Assembly: GCA_018268675.1 (NCBI GenBank)
Contig: JAFDWB010000090.1
Coordinates: forward strand, 1 to 64,000
Source of the DNA: Actinomycetota bacterium
Lineage (GTDB): Bacteria; Actinomycetota; Thermoleophilia; Solirubrobacterales; 70-9
Length of the DNA stretch: 64,000 bases
Direction: 5' to 3'
Made by a program: the position numbers and the translations under genes. This document shows positions 57,648 through 64,000 of the stretch, piece after piece. How positions within the stretch are numbered: the stretch's first letter is position 1; each line of letters starts with the position of its first letter. A model generated the notes under the pieces. The model was given only the letters and a program-made list of their open reading frames with translations. It was not told the DNA's origin and searched no databases.

Positions 57648-59063
57648 CTACGAGATCGGAGGGCGCAGGTCGGCCCAGGGGCGCTCGGCCTCGATCTGGG
57701 CGGCGAGGGAGAGGAGGAGGGGCTCGCCGGCGGGGCGACCGACGATCTGGATCGCGAGCGGCATGCCGTCGGCGCCGAGGCCGAAGGGGATCGACATCGC
57801 CGGGTTGCCGGTGTGGTTCCAGGGGACGCAGTAGGGATAGAAGCGGCTCATGCCGAGGACGGTGTAGAGGGCGCCGCGGCCCTGCCAGCGGCGGATCGGC
57901 AGCGCGGTCCCGCCCATCACCGGCATCACCAACACATCGACCTCGTCGAAGATCGCGTTGATGCGGGCGATGTCCGCCGGGCGATTCGCCATCGCCTTCT
58001 CGTAGAGCGCGTCGGGCAGCGCGTTGCCGAGCCTGCCGAAGCCGCGGGTCCGCCGTTCGAGGCGCTCCGGCAATGGCACTTCGTCGACGGTCTCCGCGAC
58101 TCCCTTGAGGAAGCGCGCGGTGATCGTGTCGCCGACCCGCCCCCAGTCCGGGTCGCGCGGCGAGACGTCATGGCCGAGCGTGCCGAGGAACGCGGCGGCG
58201 TCGGCGACGGTCTGCTTGACCTCGTCGCTGACGGTCGGCGGCGCCATCGCACGCGGCGCCAGCGTCGACCAGCCGATCCGCAGCCTGCCGGGCGAGTCCT
58301 TGACCGACTCGGCGAAGGGCTTCGCCGGCGGCGCGGGCGCTTCGTCCTCGGTCGAGCCGCCGGCGACGACGTCGAGCCAGAGGGCCGTGTCGAGCACCGA
58401 GCGACTGAGGCAGCCTTCCACCGCGAGCCCGCGCCAGCCTTCCTTGCGCGGCGCCATCGAGACGCGCCCGCGGCTCGGCTTCAGCCCGAAGAGCCCGTTG
58501 CAGGCGGCGGGGATGCGGATCGAACCCGCCCCGTCCCCGGCCGAGGCGACCGGCACCATGCCGGCGGCGACCGCCGCGCCCGAGCCGCCGCTCGAGCCCC
58601 CCGGCGTGCGCTGCCGGTTCCACGGATTGCGCGTCACGCCGTAGGTCGCCGACTCGGTGAAGCCGCAGATCGCCAGCTCCGGCAGCAGGGTCAGGCCGAC
58701 GATGATCGCGCCCGCCTCGCGCAGCCGTCGCACCACCTCGGAGTCGGCCCTGGCGGGCACCTCGTAGGCGTCGGTGCCGTGCGTGTTGACCTCCCCGGCG
58801 ACGTCGATTTCGTCCTTGATCGCGACCGGCACCCCGAGCAGCGGCCGTCGGTCACCGGCGCTCCGTCGCGCCTCCGCCCGCTCCGCTTCCAGCATCGCCT
58901 TCTCGGCGAAGACCTTGCGGAACGCGTTCAGCTCCGGGTCAAGCCGGTCGATCCGTTCCAGCGACTGCCCGACCAGCTCGGTCGGACTGACCTCCCCGGC
59001 GCGGACCATCTCCGCCTGCCGGGCAAGCCCCGCGAACGCAATGTCGTCTCCCCCCTGCGCCAC
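57648..59063 (-). CDS. Amidase signature family hydrolase
   Basis: 471 aa. Ser-Ser-Lys triad: GVPVAIKDEIDVAG (Lys), RTPGGSSGGSGAAVAAG (first Ser) and ASAGDGAGSIRIPAACNG (second Ser). Typical C-terminal end PAMSIPFGLGADGMPLAIQ. It hydrolyses amides; a GatA role is unlikely because no gatB/gatC is nearby. The TetR repressor 90 bp upstream, in the same direction, may regulate it. Confidence 0.92.
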   Translation of the reverse strand: MAQGGDDIAFAGLARQAEMVRAGEVSPTELVGQSLERIDRLDPELNAFRKVFAEKAMLEAERAEARRSAGDRRPLLGVPVAIKDEIDVAGEVNTHGTDAYEVPARADSEVVRRLREAGAIIVGLTLLPELAICGFTESATYGVTRNPWNRQRTPGGSSGGSGAAVAAGMVPVASAGDGAGSIRIPAACNGLFGLKPSRGRVSMAPRKEGWRGLAVEGCLSRSVLDTALWLDVVAGGSTEDEAPAPPAKPFAESVKDSPGRLRIGWSTLAPRAMAPPTVSDEVKQTVADAAAFLGTLGHDVSPRDPDWGRVGDTITARFLKGVAETVDEVPLPERLERRTRGFGRLGNALPDALYEKAMANRPADIARINAIFDEVDVLVMPVMGGTALPIRRWQGRGALYTVLGMSRFYPYCVPWNHTGNPAMSIPFGLGADGMPLAIQIVGRPAGEPLLLSLAAQIEAERPWADLRPPIS

Positions 59064-59154
59064 CGCCGCGATCCTACCCCGCCGCTCCCGCCGAAGTCCG
59101 ATCGCGGTCCTCCTGTACTCGGCTTCTGGCTCCGCTGAGCGGCGGCGCCGCGGC

Positions 59155-59763
59155 TCAGTCGGAGACGAGCAGGTAGCGGGCGCTGGCGGCGCCGGCGTTC
59201 AGGGCGGGGGTGATGTCGCGGCTCGGGTCGGAGAGGGACTGGAGGGCGAAGCCGTCGGCGACGGCGAGGAGGTAGGCGACGACGGCCTCGGCGTCGAAGC
59301 GGAGGCTGAGGATGCCCTCCTCTTCCTTGGCGCGGAAGACGTCGGCGACGTGCGAGCGGGTCGCCTCGAAGAGCTGGCCGACCTCGTGCTGGATCTCGGG
59401 GTTGCGGCGGCCGGCGCTGAAGAGCTCGTAGAGGAGGAGGAAGTAGCCCGGATCGTTGTCGATCATGTCGGTGAGGCTGGAGACGAGGACGTCGAGGACG
59501 GCGTCCGCGGTCTTCGCCTCCGCGAGGAGCTCGTCGAGGCGGGCGATGCGCAGCTGGGTGTCGCGGCGGACGACCTCGACCAGGAGGCGCTCCTTGGTGC
59601 CGAAGTAATAGTGGAGGAGGCCGCGGCTCACCCCCGCCTCGCGGGCGACGTGCTCGAAGGTCGAGCCCGCCGCGCCCCGCCGGGCGACGCTGTCGCGCAT
59701 CGCGTCGACGATGCGCTGCGCCTTCTCGCCGCTGAGCTGACGCTCTTTGGTCGCCGCCTCCAC
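59155..59763 (-). CDS. TetR-family transcriptional repressor
   Basis: 202 aa. N-terminal HTH: RIVDAMRDSVARRGAAGST, EHVAREAGVSRGLLHYYFG, TKERLLVEVVRRD; the motif 'GLLHYYFGTKE' is diagnostic. C-terminal ligand domain of TetR_C type (LRFDAEAVVAYLLAVADGF). Candidate regulator of the adjacent amidase or of the CTGGCC-N4-GGCCAG sites; there is no sequence proof for either. Confidence 0.9.
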   Translation of the reverse strand: MEAATKERQLSGEKAQRIVDAMRDSVARRGAAGSTFEHVAREAGVSRGLLHYYFGTKERLLVEVVRRDTQLRIARLDELLAEAKTADAVLDVLVSSLTDMIDNDPGYFLLLYELFSAGRRNPEIQHEVGQLFEATRSHVADVFRAKEEEGILSLRFDAEAVVAYLLAVADGFALQSLSDPSRDITPALNAGAASARYLLVSD

Positions 59764-59786
59764 CGAGTTAGCCGCCTCCGCCGTGC

Positions 59787-60221
59787 CTAGGCGCCGTTGA
59801 TGCTGCTGGTGCTCGTGTACTCGAACTCCTCTTCGGCCCCGAAGAGCGCGTCGAGCACGGCCTTGCGCGCCCCCTCGCTGACCACGAGGGCGACGACGCC
59901 GCCGATGATCGCGAGCAGGAGGAGCTTGCCGAGCCGGTGCTTCTTCTTGCGCGGCTTCTGCAGGCGTTCGCGCGCTTCCTGCAGCGCCTCGGCGGCCTGG
60001 CGCATCTCCTTCTGGACCTTCTTGTCGGAGGTGACCGCCTTCACCGGGCCCTTGCCGTTGCCGGTGGCGCGGCCGTAGGCCTTCTTCGCCGAGACGAAGG
60101 CGTCCTTGAGGTTCTCGCGCAGAGCTTCATCCTCGATCAGGCGCTGCACATACGGGTTTTCGCGGGCCGCTCCGTACAGGTCTCCGGCGCGATCCGCCGT
60201 GTGGCTCTTGGTCTTCGACAT
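59787..60221 (-). CDS. Small helical protein with one C-terminal membrane helix
   Basis: 144 aa; ATG (MSKTKSHTADRAG) preceded by GGGAGAAGGG. Cytoplasmic helices LYGAARENPYVQRLIEDEA, LRENLKDAFVSAKKAYGRA, VQKEMRQAAEALQEARERL, a basic patch KPRKKKHRLGK and the membrane helix LLLLAIIGGVVALVVSEGA. Short polar tail outside. Not assigned to a family; the style (charged helices then one TM) is common in actinobacterial envelope proteins. Confidence 0.72.
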   Translation of the reverse strand: MSKTKSHTADRAGDLYGAARENPYVQRLIEDEALRENLKDAFVSAKKAYGRATGNGKGPVKAVTSDKKVQKEMRQAAEALQEARERLQKPRKKKHRLGKLLLLAIIGGVVALVVSEGARKAVLDALFGAEEEFEYTSTSSINGA

Positions 60222-60311
60222 CCCTTCTCCCTCGCGATCTAGGCGGTTTCGGTCAGGATATACCCGCGCTTGGCCACGGGACACGCCCGCCGGACGATCG
60301 GGCGACGGCGA

Positions 60312-61850
60312 TCACTCCGGGCCGACGCCGTCCAGCAGCACCCCGGTGGTGCGGAAATCGAGCTTCGCCGAGCGCAGGTGGGGCAGCCGCAGCGGCGCCA
60401 GCCCGGGCGGCTGGAAGCGGTAGCGGCGGATGTAGAGGCGGCCGGTGTCTTCGCGGCCGACCTGCCGGAAGCCGGGCCCGAGCAGGCTGTGCGGCGGCGC
60501 CGGCACCGCCCCGTCGGAGACGAAGTCGACTTCCTTGACCAGCCAGTCGACGTGGTCCTGCGCCCGCACCTGGAACGCCCCGGTCGAGAGGTAGTACCGC
60601 AGCGGCCCCTCGCCGAGCGTCCAGGTGACCGTCGCCCGCGGCCCGCGGGGCGGCCCCATCTGTGCGGCGACCGCGCTCCAGTTCGGCCGCTGGAACTGTT
60701 CGTCGGTGCTCGCGAGGATGCAGAAGCCGAGCGAGTAGGCCACCAGCAGCGCCCCGACGACGGTGCCGAGCCGGCGGGAGGCGGGCGAGGCGAGCGCGAT
60801 CCCGACCGCCGCCAGCAGCGGCACCAGCGCCGGGATCAGGTTGCGGGCGAGGACGAAGTCCGTGCCCACCACGACCAGCGCCACCGGGATCCCGATCGCC
60901 GCCAGGACCAACAGCAGCGGCCGGCGCGCGGCGCGCCGCTCCCGCCCCGCCGGCCGCCGCAGGAGCAGCGCCAGTGCCGCCAAGGTCAAGGCCAGCGGCA
61001 CGAAGGCGAGCCAGGGCCGCTCCGGCCGCGCGATGATGTCGCCGGTCTCCCCGGTGACGAAGGTCGCGGCCGTTTCCCACAGGCGGTTGCCGAGCGAGAA
61101 GTTCCCGATCCACTCGGCGTGGCCGATCGACATCTGGTGGATCGCCAGCGGCGCCACCGCGATCGCGCAGCCGCCGAGGATCGCGATCCCGGCGAGGCTC
61201 CCCCGCAGCCCGCGCCGGCGCAGCAGCATCAGCGCCTCGGCGACGATCGGGAAGGCGGCGAAGTAGTGCGTGCAGATCGCGAGGCCCGACCAGACGCCCC
61301 ACCAGACGAAGTCCCGCCGCGCCCCGCCGCGTTCGGCCCGCAGCCAGTAGAGCACCGAGAGCGCCCCGAAGAGCGTCACCAGCGCGTAGGCGCGCGCCTC
61401 CTGCGAGTACCAGAGCAGCATCGGGTTGACCGCCACCAGCGCCGCCGCCCAGAGCCCGGCACGCCGCCCGCGCAGCTGCACTCCGATCAGGTAGGCGACC
61501 GGCACCGTCGCCACCCCAGCCGCCGCCGAGACCGCCCGCAGCCCGAATTCCCCGGTCCCCGCCAGCTGCGTCCAGAGCCAGGCGAGCGCGTAATAGACCG
61601 GCGGCGTCGACTCGCTGAACCAGACCGCGTCCATCGCGTGGCCGAAGCTGCCGCGAAGCACCCGGCTGGCGGTGACGACCTCGTCGTGGTGGTAGCTCTG
61701 CACGCCGAGCGTGGCGAAGCGCAGGAGCGCCGCCAGGGCGGTCAGCCCGACCACGATCCAGAACGCCCGCGAGCGTTCGCGCGCCCACGCCGCCGGCGAA
61801 CGCCGCGCCGCTCGCGCCCGCCCTGAGCGGCCGAGGGTTGCGACCTCCAT
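60312..61850 (-). CDS. GT39-like polyprenyl-phosphate-sugar glycosyltransferase
   Basis: 512 aa with about 10-11 membrane helices. After the first helix comes the first extracellular loop with LGVQSYHHDEVVTASRVL: the Asp-Glu pair is the catalytic signature of GT-C/ArnT-PMT enzymes. WFSESTPPVYYALAWLWT and LLWYSQEARAYALVTLFGA complete the family motifs. The C-terminal extracytoplasmic domain ends after PPHSLLGPGFRQVGRE. It transfers a sugar from a lipid carrier to an envelope acceptor. Convergent side: lon starts 13 bp beyond its 5' end in the same direction. Confidence 0.85.
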   Translation of the reverse strand: MEVATLGRSGRARAARRSPAAWARERSRAFWIVVGLTALAALLRFATLGVQSYHHDEVVTASRVLRGSFGHAMDAVWFSESTPPVYYALAWLWTQLAGTGEFGLRAVSAAAGVATVPVAYLIGVQLRGRRAGLWAAALVAVNPMLLWYSQEARAYALVTLFGALSVLYWLRAERGGARRDFVWWGVWSGLAICTHYFAAFPIVAEALMLLRRRGLRGSLAGIAILGGCAIAVAPLAIHQMSIGHAEWIGNFSLGNRLWETAATFVTGETGDIIARPERPWLAFVPLALTLAALALLLRRPAGRERRAARRPLLLVLAAIGIPVALVVVGTDFVLARNLIPALVPLLAAVGIALASPASRRLGTVVGALLVAYSLGFCILASTDEQFQRPNWSAVAAQMGPPRGPRATVTWTLGEGPLRYYLSTGAFQVRAQDHVDWLVKEVDFVSDGAVPAPPHSLLGPGFRQVGREDTGRLYIRRYRFQPPGLAPLRLPHLRSAKLDFRTTGVLLDGVGPE

Positions 61851-61863
61851 CAGGAGCCGCCCC

Positions 61864-64000
<2,137 letters not shown>

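Overview
The window is a very GC-rich chromosomal segment from an actinobacterium, most probably of the Solirubrobacterales/Thermoleophilia type. This placement is inferred from the high GC, the gene content (DhnA-type aldolase, PucR-type activator, AarF/ABC1 kinase, two R2-like oxidases, LCP protein) and the frequent 4-bp ATGA/GTGA gene overlaps; it was not tested by any search. Housekeeping genes dominate from about 8.3 kb to the right edge. The left 8 kb looks like an accessory island.

Region 1 (1-8325): the island. It starts with the tail of a LamG-like secreted protein. Next come poorly recognisable and possibly frameshifted reverse-strand genes (529-3037), including a protein with a nuclease-like core. 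The core of the island is a tight reverse-strand run of ten genes (8094 down to 3143). All but two encode HTH or winged-helix regulators: two long XRE-like proteins, one response regulator, one stand-alone OmpR-type winged helix and four small XRE proteins. The other two are small related helical proteins. The run ends against the 3' side of an initiator tRNA-fMet gene, a classic integration point, but no integrase is visible.

Region 2 (8326-22990): tRNA-fMet, an exopolyphosphatase, an unexplained 400-bp gap ending in a strong terminator, a ThDP enzyme, tRNA-Leu, a sigma factor fused to a membrane and surface tail, an R2-like oxidase, a metallo-hydrolase, a zinc-ribbon pseudo-rhomboid, a class I aldolase, a secreted nuclease, a tandem TetR protein and a large membrane protein.

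Region 3 (22991-49748): long housekeeping operons on the reverse strand. They are mfd-surA-eno-divIC, rplY-pth-echA, glmU-prs-gdpD, metG-tatD-rsmA-ispE-dedA/pap2 and glk-rsmI. Between them lie tRNA-Gln, a PucR-type regulator, an ABC1 kinase, a VapBC toxin-antitoxin pair and an LCP protein.

Region 4 (49785-64000): glycyl-tRNA synthetase, an acyl-CoA synthetase, an AAA ATPase, a second R2-like oxidase fused to SCP2, an amidase, a TetR repressor, a GT39-like glycosyltransferase and lon (running off the right edge).

Two themes run through the whole window. First, long, nearly perfect palindromes are scattered between genes and, in at least three cases, lie in frame inside genes (ispE, the nuclease, the large membrane protein); some fall into sequence families. 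Second, the two R2-like oxidase genes, 42 kb apart, carry the same CTGGCC-N4-GGCCAG operator at nearly the same distance from their start codons, so they probably share a repressor.
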